Below are positions 45,153 to 58,400 of a stretch of DNA of 64,000 nt, piece by piece. Positions within the stretch are counted from its first letter, which is position 1, and each line of letters starts with the position of its first letter. Position numbers and translations under genes: made by a program. Below the pieces are notes generated by a model, which made no database searches, was not told the origin of the DNA, and saw only the letters and a program-made list of their open reading frames with translations. The stretch comes from Cyclaneusma minus (lineage: Eukaryota > Ascomycota > Leotiomycetes > Marthamycetales > Marthamycetaceae): contig JAKZHN010000001.1 in assembly GCA_037179335.1 (NCBI GenBank), forward strand, positions 1,054,001 through 1,118,000, given 5' to 3'.

Positions 45153-45987
45153 AGATCGATCGCCACTGCCTGGGAGCGGGATGGATAGAGTTACGGGGGC
45201 AATTCCAAATTGCAAGGAACAACAGCTGCAAAGGCGAGAGACACGAAGAGCTTCATGCTGGTTCGAGAATCAGACTCTATGCCAACCGAAAGCTGAATCC
45301 TTGCTCGGGACAACATGTGCTGGTAACAGACGGGTTTTGGCTGGTAGGACAAGAAAGGGGCAGGCAAGCAGACCCTCGAGAAGTATACTATAAGATTCAG
45401 GCGTAGGCCCCTATGTACCATGATTACAATTCAAGTATCATGCAGAGAGATCATGGCCTTCAGCTGCCGGCGATGACTGCAGTGGTACAGTTGGCCTAGG
45501 AGCGGATACTAGCTATGGTCCAAAGACGTGCTGTTCTTCTAAGCGTTTGCTCTGTCTCTGAGTTGAATGCACGCTCAGTTTGCCAAAGGGGGTTCAATGA
45601 CTTGCCATGAGAGGAGCACATTACAGGCGCAGTGATCAATCGCGAATCCAGAGCATCAATCGTCCAAACAATAACATGATGGTTGCCAGGTGCACGACTG
45701 AGGTTGGGATAAAGTGACAGCAAAGGTCTCAGACAAGAGCTGGCCGGTGTCTTGGTCATGCAAGGAACGCCGTTGAACAGCCCTATATGTGCCTGGTCGC
45801 AGAGTGGCCGGCCTACCGTGGTCCGAGCGTTCAGCGGGAAGCTATTCCAAAGAGGGAGCGAGCACTTCCGCAACGTCCCCGCCAAATTAAGGACGCTCCG
45901 TACCACAACCGCAACTTTTCTCTCTTTTGTCGCTCTCCGGCTCCATTGAAGAGGCTCCCGTCAACCCCCGCCCGCCTCCCTTGCGCC
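45153..45987. other. Intergenic region
   Basis: No gene or repeat recognised. The last ~150 bases contain C/T-rich promoter-like DNA before the gelsolin gene. Confidence 0.5.
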
Positions 45988-48900
45988 ATGGCTTCTACGC
46001 AGGATGACGCCGAGGACGTCAATGATTTCCTGCGGCGCGTGAGGGAACTCAGTGTTCAGCGGGACCAGGAGGACGAAAACCGCAACAAGAAGCTGGAAGA
46101 AGAGATCCTCAAGAGTCGAGCTGAGCGACAGGCGCGCCGTGCTGGTTAGTTCTGCCTGGCTAGTGCTACCTATGTGTCTGCCATTTGATGTGTTGCCGCC
46201 GACACCCTTTAGCTGCCGACTGTCACTTGCTGGAATATTGCCATAAACTGACTGTAAACAAGAACGCGCCCGATCCCTATCGCCGACTAAGCCCAACCTG
46301 GCCCCGGAGTCCGCAGTCACTCCCAGTCCTGCTCCGGAATCTGCGGTTCCCAAACCCACGCCCACTACCCCTAGCAGGTCACCGCGTCCCTCGAAGCCAG
46401 ACTCGCCCGGCCCTTCCCATGTCGAGAAACCACTTGCGGACAGGACCCCCACAGACGAAGCCCCGGAGGCACGACGAGAACTGGCTATTGATAATGCGTT
46501 GGAGAGCTTGACAGGTGGGAGATCCAGAGGCAGTGGAACCATGGTACCGTCCGTAGGCCGTGAGCCATCGGTTCGTCCCCGGAGCAGTGGGGAGGGTCCA
46601 AAGTTTGTGAAGCCTCCGCCAGGTACAGCTGTGCCGTCACGGAAGGGAACTCTGTCATGGCAGCAGCGACGACCACCTTCGAATCCCGCTGACCAGGGCA
46701 GAGGGCGTGCCCTATCTCAAATTGCTACGGAGAACGCAGCTCGCTCACCTAGAGCTACCGCCGAGAACGCAGCTCGATCACCTAGGGCTGCTGTTGAAAG
46801 CGACAACAACACAAACACACAACCCTCCCGTTCTCAAATTGCCCACTCCCTTTCTTCTAAAGACCCTGCTTGGTTTCGGCAAACAGCCGACAGAGCAGCT
46901 TCCTCTGCAGCTTACAGGAAAAAACAAGTCGAAGACACTGCCCACAACACCGCGCACCCAGAACCTGCAACTATGGATCCCAAGCAGTTGCCAGGCATGG
47001 GTGGAGACAGGCCAAAGGCAGCAGATGGCCGCAGCAGCCCTTTGCTGCAGAACGAACAACACGCGCCAGCTCCAAGGCAAGCTCTGACCTATGGAGCTGG
47101 AGCTGCAACGCTCAACTCATCAACAACGCCCAAAATCACCGAATCGCCACTTCTTGTGACTGCTGAACGGCGCTTCGAGCCACCAGCTGCTAGCATCGCC
47201 AGCTCTACTGACGAAGGTCAAGCAGCTGCCTCCCGCCCACTGGCCATGTCGCCAGCTCAGGGTCGCATCTCTCCAGAGCGACTCGACCGTCCTCGTTCCC
47301 CGATGAAAGGAGTGGGTGGCTTCGTTCAGAGTGCCATGAACAAGAGATCTGACAGCGTGAGCAAAAGATGGAGCCAGCAAGCACCACCAGACATGGCTCG
47401 AGAGCAATCTCGTGCATCTCATGCACGTTCACGCAGCGTTTACGGCGAGATGTCACCGCGTTCCACCTCGAGACCCGCCTCGAGCCTCAGCAATGCCACT
47501 GTCAAGCAAGAGAATGAACGGCCAGGAACTTCTGGTTCTATGACGAGTAACACCACAAACTCCACCTCCAATGACGGATTCATCAAACCCGCATTGCCCG
47601 CCTCACGATCCGACGATACAGCCTCGATTCTGTCCTCAGCTCCATCCGAGAATATCCCTACAACTCCGTCCAAGACTATGGATTCAAGAAGATGGAGCCC
47701 TACAAAGTCTAGCTGGCTCGAGAGTGCTTTGAGCAAGCCGGATGCTCCAAAGCCGAAAGCCGCGCCTGGTCAGCAACCGTCTTGGATGGCTGAGATCAAC
47801 AAAGCGAAGCAGAGGGGAACTGGTAGCGCTGACCAGAGTCGCGATCCATCGCCAGCGCACAAACACCAGGTGTCTATTGGAGGATTGATGCGGTCTCCCG
47901 CGATGGGTACCTCCACCAGTTCCCCGAAGCCTTTAGGATTTGGTCTTATGTCTCCTCCTGTTAATACTGGCACCGTCAGCCCGACTGTCGACACCAAGCC
48001 AACAACCCCAAATACTGAAACCGAATCCACACCCGCTGCAAGCCCATCTCCAACTATCGAGTCTCCTGCAACGAGGACTGGAACTTCAGCCACCACCAAG
48101 ACCGCTAAGCCCGAAACGCCCTCCAAAACAGACTTCCGGGCGACCCTCAAGTCGCGTCAACCAGCACCAGGACTTGGCACGAAAGAAGAGCCAGAGTTCA
48201 AGAATGTCTTTGGTCAGCTTCGTCGCACACAGACCTCGCAGTACACTCCACCTGACGGCCTCAAAGACAACATTTTCCGGGGCAAAGCCGGATTGAGTCA
48301 CACAGGAGGTCCCAAGGCGACAGAGCGCAAGGATGAACTTAAGGACGCTTTGTTGAAGAAGAAGGACGATTTTAAGAAGACTCAGCAAGAAGGCGCAAGT
48401 GTTCTAAGATCCTCCAGCATCGACAAGGGAAAGACTTCGTCTCCTTTGCCCGAGGCCTTGGCCAAGAGAAATACTCTTGGACGGTCGGGAAGCATACCTT
48501 TTATTCCGCCAGCCACCACTGATGCGCGTCCCGATTCCCTGGTGATTCCGGAAGCCTTAGCCATGCGCCGAGCTCTCGGGAGATCCGGGAGCTATGCCTC
48601 GTCATCACCAGTCAAAGAAGGAGCCGAGGCAGAGTCTTTGGCGAGCGCCGACGCAAAGCCTGATCCACTACAGAAGGAGATGGGTGCACCGGGTCGTCTG
48701 CCAGGCAAAGATGCAGCGCCATCCAAGCTGGCTGGACGATTGAATCCAGCTCTAGCGGGACTCCTCGCTCGAGGGCCTCCTTCGATGGCGAGCGATAACT
48801 CGAAATCTTCCAGTGTGACCGCTAGCTCAGACCATGAGATTAAGCAAGGCGCGCAGGAGATTGCTCACGTCACGAAAGGACGCGCTCGAGGACCGAAGCG

Positions 48901-51346
48901 AAAGGCACCTTCTTCTGCTGCTCTGTCTGTCGCGACGACATCAAGCCAGGCGCCAGAGCCTGCTGCTAGGCCAATCAAGAATATGGCAAAGGTGGAGTCG
49001 GTCAAGGCCGCTGAGAAGCCTCTTTCCACTCAAACGCAACCCCTTCCAACGCCTTCAGCCAAGGCAAGTGAGCCAGAGCCGTCTGTACGCCCTGTCTCGC
49101 CTACGAAGGCGGTGGACAAAGATTCGTCTTCGCGACCATCATCTCCTTCGAAACTCGCCATGAAGCGCCGATCACGCTTTTTCGAGGAAGCTTCCAGCAG
49201 TGCCTCGGCTGTACCGAAGCCATTGTCTCCGCAAAAGACTGGAAGTGCTGAGCTCAAGAATAAGTTTGAGTCTTTAGCTAGTCAAGCTGCCAAACCCGAG
49301 AGCTCCGAGCTCAAATCTCCCTCGCCTTTGGCTACCCCCAAGCCGTTGATTCCCCAGAAGACCGGAAATGCTGATCTGAGGAACAAGTTCGAGTCTCTGA
49401 CCAGTCAAGCTGCGAAGAAACCCGAGGGCCTCGAGCACAGATCTCCGTCGCCAACAGCTACCCCCAAGCCATTGGCTCCTCAAAAGACCGGCAATGCTGA
49501 TCTGAGGAACAAATTTGAGTCCCTGGCTAGCCAAACTGCGAAACCCGAGGGCCCCGAGCCCAGATCTTCCTCACCCCTGAAGAAGCTTGGTAGCGCGGAC
49601 TTGAAGTCGAAATTTGAAGCTATGAGTGGTCCAGCTTTTGCATCGAATGCTAAGCCTGAGGTTGTTGAGAGTCCAACAGTAAAACCACCTCCCGTTGCTC
49701 CAAAGACCAAACCCGAGACGATTGAAACTCCAGTACTAAAGCCATCCAGCGCCGCTAAATCTCCATCAGGCGCGATCTCCCCACAGCTGGCCAGAAAGCC
49801 ATGGGAGAATCGCACAAACGATAAGCCTGAACCAGCGACGCCGATCGATGCTACAAGCAGTTCTCGGGTCTCTCGAGCGGCCCTGTCGCCTACTCTTCCA
49901 ATCCTGCCACCCCAAAATCATGTATCAGATAATGGTTCTAACATTTCCAAGTCGTCAGATAATATGGCAGAGCTGCCTTCGGCATCCAACCCCACTCAGT
50001 CCTTGCCTCGAGCAGACTCGAGGCCGTCCTTACTACTGAAGTCTTCTACATCCATCCGCACCTTGCAGACTCAGGCTTCCGATACTTCGGAGTTGCTAGC
50101 AGACTTCTTCGACACCCTTGATGTGTCAAAGGAATTCACGGTCGATACGGCAAAACTGCTGTTAGCGAAACCTACTACTCGTTCAGATCTTAGGACCACC
50201 CATTTCCAGCTGTATGAATTGGCTGATGATGGCAAGAAGCAACAAATGTCGTCTCAGCAAGAAAGAACCTTGTTCGAAAGCAATATGTACCTGGGAATTC
50301 ATGCCTTCATATCTGGCGGTAAGAAGACCACAGAGGTTTACCTGTGGATCGGCGATGATGTTCAGGAGTATGCGGCCGAGGACGCCGAATTCTTCGCCAG
50401 ACGAGATGCCAGAACCGCGGGTGCCAGGCTGATCAGAATGAAGCAAGGTCAAGAAACTCCCGAATTCTTCCAAGCTTTCGGTGGTGTCATCATAACCAGA
50501 CGCGGCTCCAGCAGAAAGTATGACTCCATGAAACCCGCTATTCTTTGTGGACGCAGACACCATGGCCAGATCGCATTTGACGAAGTCGACTTTGATCCGT
50601 CAAGCCTGTGCTCTGGATATCCCTACCTCATCCTGTCCGAAAAGGGCAAGGCCTACCTGTGGAAGGGCAAAGGCAGCGGGATTGACGAGCTGAGCTGTGC
50701 AAGATTGGTTGGAATGGAAATGGGCTGCACCGGCGACATTCAGGAGATCGAGGATGGCAAAGAACCCGCCGCTTTCCTGCAGATCTTCGGCAAAGATGCG
50801 CAGATTCCTGAATCGGCAGATCACTGGAGACTCAAGCCGAACTACAGCAAATACGGTGCCCGGCTCTTTGTCTCCACGGGTGGCACGGTCAGTTCCATTT
50901 GGGGCAGCTCCTTCTACCGAAGGATGTCGTCGAGTAGTAGCGCTAACGCAACCGCTCAGATTACGGAAGTGCATCCGTTCTGCCAGTCCGACCTTTCGCC
51001 CGAGCACATCTACATCCTCGACGCGTTCTTCGAAATCTACATCGTGGTGGGCGCTAAGTCGAAGGGTGAATACTCTGCCTTCTACACAGCCTTGGTGTTT
51101 GCGCAGGAGTATGGCATTCTGGCGGCCAGTATTGAGGATAGACCGTTTGTGCCGTACTCGACTGTGGTCTTGGAGGGAGTGCCCAAGGATATGAAGAAGG
51201 TGTTTAGGAAGTGGAATGATGCAAAGAGCCCGACTGTCACGGTGAAGAAGAAGCCTGCTCCCAATGGCGGCTTGCAGCGGGGTAGAAGTCTCAGGATTGT
51301 GCCGCTTGCTGCCGCTCTTGAGGCTACTAGGACTGATGCAAATTAA
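45988..51346 (+). CDS. DUF4045-gelsolin repeat protein
   Basis: Two exons, 45988-46144 and 46263-51346, give 1746 residues. The N-terminus MASTQDDAEDVNDFLRRVRE with a charged helix (NRNKKLEEEILKSRAERQAR) is the DUF4045 start seen on fungal gelsolin proteins. A ~1250-residue disordered, Ser/Pro/Lys-rich middle follows. It includes four tandem copies (about 1042-1180) of a module containing KTGNADLRNKFESLTSQAAK. The C-terminus (about 1325-1712) has gelsolin-like domains: LGIHAFISGGKKTTEVYLWIG, ARLIRMKQGQETPEFFQAFGG, YLILSEKGKAYLWKGKGSGID and IYILDAFFEIYIVVGAKS. Such proteins are expected to bind or sever actin at growth sites or septa. The middle has many SP/TP sites, so phosphorylation control is likely (inference). 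Confidence 0.9.
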
Positions 51347-52165
51347 GTATTGTGTGTGGTATATACGGTGGGGAGGAATAGCGAGGTGGCAGTGCTTCTA
51401 GCTCGATCGTATTCAAAGAGAGCGGGCGTACGGCAGCATCTGGGTGGAGTTGGTGCATAATGTTTTTTAATTGTATGTATAGCGAGCGATGGAATGGTGG
51501 GCAGTGGTGGGGGGAAGTGTCGTGTCTGCTGAGTTGCCTTGCGCATGGAGGAACTACGAACACAAGCGGGCAGAATTAGATGTAGGAATAGAACAGTCTT
51601 CTTGTACTCTGTTCAATGCTGTGACACATGGTGTATAGATATCACTGCGGACAGCTGGCAAAGTTTGGGGTCGTTTCTCTGAAGAAGATTGGGCTTCCAT
51701 TAGGAGCTCAAAACCCAGAATTATCCTACAATCGACGCGCCACCTAGCAAAAGGAGTACCTCGTCACCCAGGAAACTGATGACACACTTTTGGTTGAAAT
51801 CCAGGGCCCAAGGTTTCATAGGTGAGGTAACTAGAAGTAATCCAAATAATTGACAGAAAATTGAATGACTAGGTGGTAGGTTAGGCCTGATCAGCTCAAA
51901 AAGCTTGGAGTTGATTCTTGATGACTCAGCGAGGCTACCGCAGTAATCTGGCCTTATTGAGGAACTGAGGACAGACAGCGAACTCTATCCGACTTCTTTA
52001 TTAGGGGAATTCGCACGCCCGACACTCTTTCCTCTCCCAAACCCCAACGGACTTCCCGCCGCCCTCTCATACAACGCCTGCTGCGATTCGGCTACTCGGG
52101 ATCTCTACAGCGGCGCGCGTCCGCAGGTGTCCCTCTTCTGAGAATCGCGAAAGCTAGCTCTCACC
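51347..52165. other. Intergenic region
   Basis: 3' region of the gelsolin gene, a few repeat units at 51830-51880, and the Sec63 promoter. No gene. Confidence 0.5.
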
Positions 52166-54430
52166 ATGAGTTCGGATTACAGCTACGATGAGCAGGTAGG
52201 GACTGAGAGATGCATGCCTTTTTCACGCCCGCTAACTCGGATCCTCAATAGGGCCAATTCTTCCCCTTCTTCGTGCTCACCATCACTGCGCTCATCACCA
52301 TCCCTCTGACATACTCGCTGCTCAAACCGAGTTCAGATCCAGGCGCCACTGCTCCGCGCATACACTCCGATTTCAAGCCCGAACATGCCGACCTTATCGA
52401 CCACCAGCGGAAGAAGCAGCGCCGGCGAGAGCGCAGGCTGAAGCGGATCATTGCTGTGGTGGTGGGATGGGCTATCATCGGCTTCATGGCCTATTTGATT
52501 ATGGTTACTGCGAGGACTATTCCCAAGATCTGGAACCCTTATGATATTTTGGGCATTTCTGAGGTACGCCGTTCCTGATCGTTCCGGGCGTGCGAACCAG
52601 TACGCAGAAAACATACTGATGCTTTATTAGTCTGCCAGCGAGAAAGCGATCAAATCACACTACAAGCGACTGTCCCTGAAATTCCATCCTGACAAGATCA
52701 AGCCCGACCCAGCGAAGAACGAAACACTCCAGGACCTGAATGACCACTTTGTCGAGATTACGAAGGCCTACAAGGCGCTTACGGATGATGAGATTCGCAA
52801 CAACTACATTCAGTTTGGTCACCCCGATGGCAAGCAGAGCACGAGTATTGGAATCGCCTTGCCTAGTTTTATGGTCAGCGAAGGCAATGGCAAATACGTC
52901 ATCATCGTCTATTCGGCTGTCCTTATGATTCTCCTGCCGTGGCTAGTTGGATCGTGGTGGTACGGTACACAGCGCTTCTCAAAGGAGAAGGTTTTGATCG
53001 AGAGCGCAAACAACTTGTTCCGCGAGTACGAGGATAACATCTCCGAGGGTGGCATTGTTGGAGCTTTGAGCTCGGGCGTCGAATTCCAACATGCGTTCAA
53101 GGGCGAAAAGGCGGAATCCGGCCTGGGCAAGCTCGAATCGAGAGTTCTTGCTGAGGATGATGCTAACCCTCTGGCCGGCGCTATGACAGCAAAGGATAGA
53201 AACAAGCTTGGGGATCTGGAGAGCGGCTGCCGGAGAAAGGCATTGGCTTTGCTCTGGTCTTATCTTGGACGAGTCGAACTTGATGATGCGGCGCTCGATG
53301 AGGCAAAATTCCAGGTTGCGCCCATTGCGCATGCTCTCACCCAGTCCTTCAATGCTATCTGTCTGGCCTTTGGAAACACTGCACCGATCGTCGCCTCCTT
53401 CCGTAACGGCCAGAATCTGGTTCAAGCTATGGCGCCAAAAGCCTCTCCTCTCCTCCAGCTACCCCACTTCACCCCCGCTATCGCAAAAGCCGTCGAAGGC
53501 GACTCCAGTACGCATCTGACACTACAAGAATACATGGCTATCCCCGAGCAGAAGCGCCGCGCCCTCACAGTTGGCAAAGGCCTCCTTTCGGAATCTGAAT
53601 ACCAGACCGCCGTCTCCGTCGCCAAGCAGCTCCCCAACTTCGAAATCGCCAAGTCCTTCTTCAAAGTAACTGGCGAGAGATACATCACCCCCGGGTCCCT
53701 CACGACCTTAGTAGTGAAAGGCCGCTTTGTTCCCCCAGGCACTAACCCCCCACCCATCAACGAGTCCAACCTCCTCGACATCGACCCCGACGAAGGCGAC
53801 CTCGCCGCCATCAAAGCCGCCGCCTCTCCAGCCATGCACCAGCCTCCTCTCGCACACGCACCGTACTTCCCGCGCGACTACTCGCCGCGCTGGCACGTAT
53901 TCCTTACCGATTCCAAGCAAGGCAAGATCGCCGTCCCGCCTTTTACCTTTACCGTGTTTGACAAAGAGATTTTCGATGCGGAGGGTAAGCCGACGTTCAA
54001 TATGCAGACCCTGAAAGCACAGTTTGCGGCGCCGCCACAAGCAGGCGAGTACACGTTCGTGCTGCAGGTGATTTGCGATAGCTATGTCGGATTTGATTGG
54101 AAGGATAAGATTACGCTGGTGGTGGAGGATGCGGCGAAGGCGAGTAGTTTGGCTGTGGAGGACGATATTTCGGAGCCGGAAGAAGGTATGGTTTCTCCAT
54201 TTCCTCAGGGTTTGGTGTAGAGATGATTTGCTGACGTTTGTGTTCTCCTAGATTCCCTAGCCGGCCAAATGAGCGCCCTCAAGAACGGCGGCGTCGCACC
54301 ACCAAAAAGGAGACGACGAGATGAAGAGAGCAGTGATGAGGAGAGCGCCACGGATGAAGAGGATGCCGATACTAGTGATACGAATACCGATACCGAGGAC
54401 GAGGACGAGGATGACAAAAAGAAGAAATAG
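52166..54430 (+). CDS. SEC63: ER translocation protein Sec63
   Basis: Four exons (52166-52195, 52252-52563, 52631-54185, 54252-54430) give 691 residues. The topology fits Sec63: first membrane helix (FFPFFVLTITALITIPLTYS), a basic cytosolic loop (RKKQRRRERRLKR), second helix (IIAVVVGWAIIGFMAYLIMV), a luminal J domain split by intron 2 (WNPYDILGISE-SASEKAIKSHYKRLSLKFHPD, HPD at 133-135), and a third helix (YVIIVYSAVLMILLPWLVGSW). A large Sec63/Brl domain follows (SANNLFREYEDNISEGG, LLQLPHFTPAIAKAV) and ends in an acidic tail. Sec63 recruits BiP/Kar2 to the Sec61 channel for post-translational import. The first exon codes for only ten residues. Confidence 0.95.
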
Positions 54431-55480
54431 GTTCTTACGTCGGCTCTGTCTTGAGCGGATGAAAAGGGGTCATCTTGATGTGACGGATGCGTTGCGTTGC
54501 GTTGCGCTGTGCTTTCTGTATCATACGTTTTGGGAGGAGGATGAACGCGTGTATTGATTGGGCTTGGCTGCTGGGCGTTTTGAGGCGTCGCGTCCTTTTA
54601 ATTACCTACTCCTCGTGGGTGGTGCTCGAGACCGAGTTTATCGAGGACGCAAAACTTGGGTGGCATACACGAGTGTAGGAGCAGCGAATTAGCAGTGAGC
54701 TCCAGGAGTGTGAGACGTGGATTCTCCAGCAGCTTGCTCTCGATCCTGATCTTCTGCAGTCTGGAGCCCGAGAAGCTTAGAAGCCAAAATTGTTAATTGA
54801 CGATATCCCAATGTCAAATGTATCGTCACACATTATCATCTATCCTTGTGTATGTTGTGGTGAATTCTTCTGCGCGCAGTTCGCACATCGGACCCCTCGA
54901 ATGATCGGGAATATCCCCCAAGATCGAGAGAGTTCCCAGGTATTATGAATATTCCAAGTGACTACTATGAATACTGTGAGTGATTAGAAATACTTTAAGG
55001 ACTAGGAATATTCTTAATGACTAGAAATACTCTTGATAATCCATGTCTGCGTGGCAGCGTGGGTGATTAGGTACTTAGCCAGGAGTAGTCCTAATAACCA
55101 GGAAATGTTCTCAACAAATGGTAATATTTCAAACAACTAGGAGTTTTTCCGATGGTCAAGAATCTTTCTAGCGATTGAGTATACTCTGAAGCCTTCTCTG
55201 AGAAATATACGTGTACATAGATAGACCCGACTTGGGCGCGATTAAAGCGACATGCAGGTATTCGTTCACCTAAGCGTGCACGGGCCTCATCCACGCTAGC
55301 AGGCGTAATAACGTCGTCGTGCCGTCCCCTTCTCACCTCCGACCTCGCCTTTCGCCAGAACTATCCCAACGAGGACTGCAGGGAATACAAAGCCCTTCGC
55401 CAGCTTCTTCGGGGCTGGCTGAAGCCCTCACCCCTTTTTGTCATCCTCTACTTTGCCGAGGGCTCCTCAATTCCTCCAAA
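54431..55480. other. Intergenic region with a repeat array
   Basis: 3' region of Sec63, a repeat array (54895-55185) and the leader of the F-box gene. No gene. Confidence 0.5.
54895..55185. repeat. ~20-bp repeat array
   Basis: About twelve units such as GAATGATCGGGAATATCCC, GAATATTCCAAGTGACTAC and GAATATTCTTAATGACTAG. Confidence 0.7.
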
Positions 55481-58400
55481 ATGGATCCCGGCGAAGATGC
55501 GTACTGTGCCGTTTGTGCCGCTCCTTTCTACTACGACGAAGAATGGGACATCCCAGGATGGGAGGATGTTCCCAGTCGGTACAAAGTGAGCGCAATGTCA
55601 TGGCTGGGAAAAGCTTATGCCATTGCCCACAACGAAGAGAGCTCGGGTCAGAACGACAATGGCTGTTTCATTGTGGGCCAGAGCGAGACAATTGAGATTG
55701 AAGGCGTCGGTCTCTCCCCAGAACTCCCACTGCTGCTGCTTGACTAAACCTTCTCAGTCTTACGTCCACATCGCCAAGCCTTCCAAGTCAAAAGGAAAAC
55801 GTAAGTTGAATTCGTGTTGTGGTCTCCTTGTCCCGTCTATGTCACCTGTTGGCTTCCCGTGCTACATGTACCTCCTCATACTTTTCCCCACGACTCAGGT
55901 TATTATCATGGAATTCCCAGCCAACTACATTCAAGCTCTGCTGTATCTACACTTACTGTCAAGTTCAAACGCCCGATGATCATCATTGCCGCTCTTAGCT
56001 CCCGCCAATCTTTACTGTTGTGAACCATGCTCCAAGTTGGCTAGGTTTTCGTGCAATATGCTTACACACAACAGCTCAACATCCAAACTACCCTGGATCC
56101 CGCTTTCTCCACTGGTAAGCCTGCTCTTAACGCTTCATGTCCCAGGATGAGGAGGGCTGACGTCTCTTCTTCCAACCATAGCTATGGACTCGCCGATTGG
56201 GAGGCTCGAACCTCGCACTACGAGACAGAAGACTTTCCCGATGGAATTTGTGCTTACCCAATTCACTCTGTCTGCTATACGATGCTGTCGCGCGTTCTAG
56301 CTCGTGAAGTTGGCTCTACCGACAAAGTCAAAATAGACGTCGATACCCTTCACACTGTCATGGCCCAGTTCCATTGTACTACCTTTCCTAAAACGTTGAA
56401 TCTCGATTACTATGAAATGAATATCGAAGGATTAGCCCGAGAGAGGATCGAATTCAATGTCACAGCCCAGAATCAGGTGACTATGGACTTTCCTGCCAGA
56501 CTCCTGCCGTTCCTCGCTAATCAGATAAATTCAGGTGGGTCTGATCAATCCCAGGACTATCATGGCACTCACAAAGTACTACGCGGATCTCTTCAAACCC
56601 GAGAACGAGCAGCCTGCTCCGATCCAGTTAAATCCGGAACAGATTCGACTTCGGTTGGAAAATGCAGTTGACCCGTTCAAGTGTCTACCTGCTGAGCTAC
56701 TGGTACAAATCTTGAGCTATGTTCCCACCAAGAGCATTTTGCCTTTGCAGCTTGCCTCGCCCGTGATGCGATATACTGGATTCACGTTAGACTTCTGGAG
56801 GGACCACTTTGCTCAAGACTTGCCGTGGTTCTGGGACCTTCCTATTGGTTTCAATGGATCTGCTTTCACAGCAGATGATCGAGCTAAAGCCAGTCAAGTA
56901 GATTGGGCCAAGACTTACTACGAGCTGAAGGAAGCAAGCTATTTGAGCGGAGTGCAACCAAGAGACAGGAACCTCAGGCTCGGTATATCAAATCGTCGCA
57001 GGATCTGGAACGTGTGCCGTCAGCTTGTTGAGCCCTATCTTGGAATACAGAAGTGGGAGAAGGAACTGCAACGTCTGAATTCCGGGAGACAGTTCTCGTC
57101 TCTTGACGACGAGGCTTGGGCAAGTCAACCGCTTTCGGTCTATGCTCCGCCCGCTTCGCAATGCCGTGAGCTGTTGCAGTTTTGTCTCATCGACAACATG
57201 GAGCAGCTGGACGATCTTTCAGGGGCTGCCTTCCATGTGTACTGGAACGAGGACGGAAGCCTCCGTGGGTTCGGCGCCACATTCGACGGGGATACCAGAG
57301 TCTGTGGGCTCCAAAATGACCACCGCGGACGCAGTGACACGTTGGCCCTGGATGATCTGGATACGTGGATTGCAGCTCTTGAGCTCACCATGTCGACACT
57401 TGACATCTACCCCGAAGGGGACAAATCCCAGAGCGAAGTGACGGGTGTTAAAGTATGCTAAGCTTTTCCCCTTTTCTTATTGGTAGTGTGTGACTGACCA
57501 GAACACCACTCCAGATCCATCGCAGATCTGCACCACCAGTCCAATTTGGTGAAACTGTGGGAGATAAGCGGCTCTTGACTTTGGAAGACCCGAGCACAGA
57601 TGTGTTTGTTGGTTTCCAATACCGCTACATGGTTGCAGATCGACATATGCAAAAGGCTACCTTCACGACCCTTTCTCTCCTTCAAGTTGACTCGGAGGAT
57701 CACCTGGATGAAGATGCAGCTGAACGCACCGTGTCGACGCCAAAAAAGACGAGCCTGTTATGGAGAGATTCTTTGCCTCCTAACGAACTCAAAGTAGTTC
57801 ATCGCCAACCTTGTCTCGATGGTGATTTCGCGTTGAGACAGGACCTTGCGCCAATGTACTCTCTCACATTTGGTACAACCTTAGAAGAGCTGCGAGATGT
57901 CTCTGGATTGACCGTTGCTACCGATGAACATTTTTGCACCTACACCTTTGAAGTCCACTTCCACAGCAAAGATTCCAGGAAGGTTGGACCGCCAATATTC
58001 GACGCTTACCGAAGTCGCCATTTCAAGATAGATGGTCCCGGAGGTGAAGTCATCATTGGCCTGGACACCCCTTCGAATTCTTGGTCTTTTCGGGTAGGTT
58101 TTGCTAAACCGGAGCGAAGACCCAGCTCATACTGGCCCAATGGGTATTTTGACTTTGCTGACATATGTGTAGTTAGATACCAATTTCGGAAGACACTTCT
58201 ACATGGGTATGTATCCAGAACATTGCATACGCCGTGTCGAGCGTAAGGGGGAAGAACTTGGTATCGTTGCAGGAATCTATGTCGGCTATAATGGGTTCCA
58301 GTGGCAGGTTTGTAGCCCATAAACGTGAGCAATGGAGTCGGAGGCTAACAGCCAGCAGAAAGATTCACACAGCAAAGTTGAAGTCAAAACAACCCGACTC

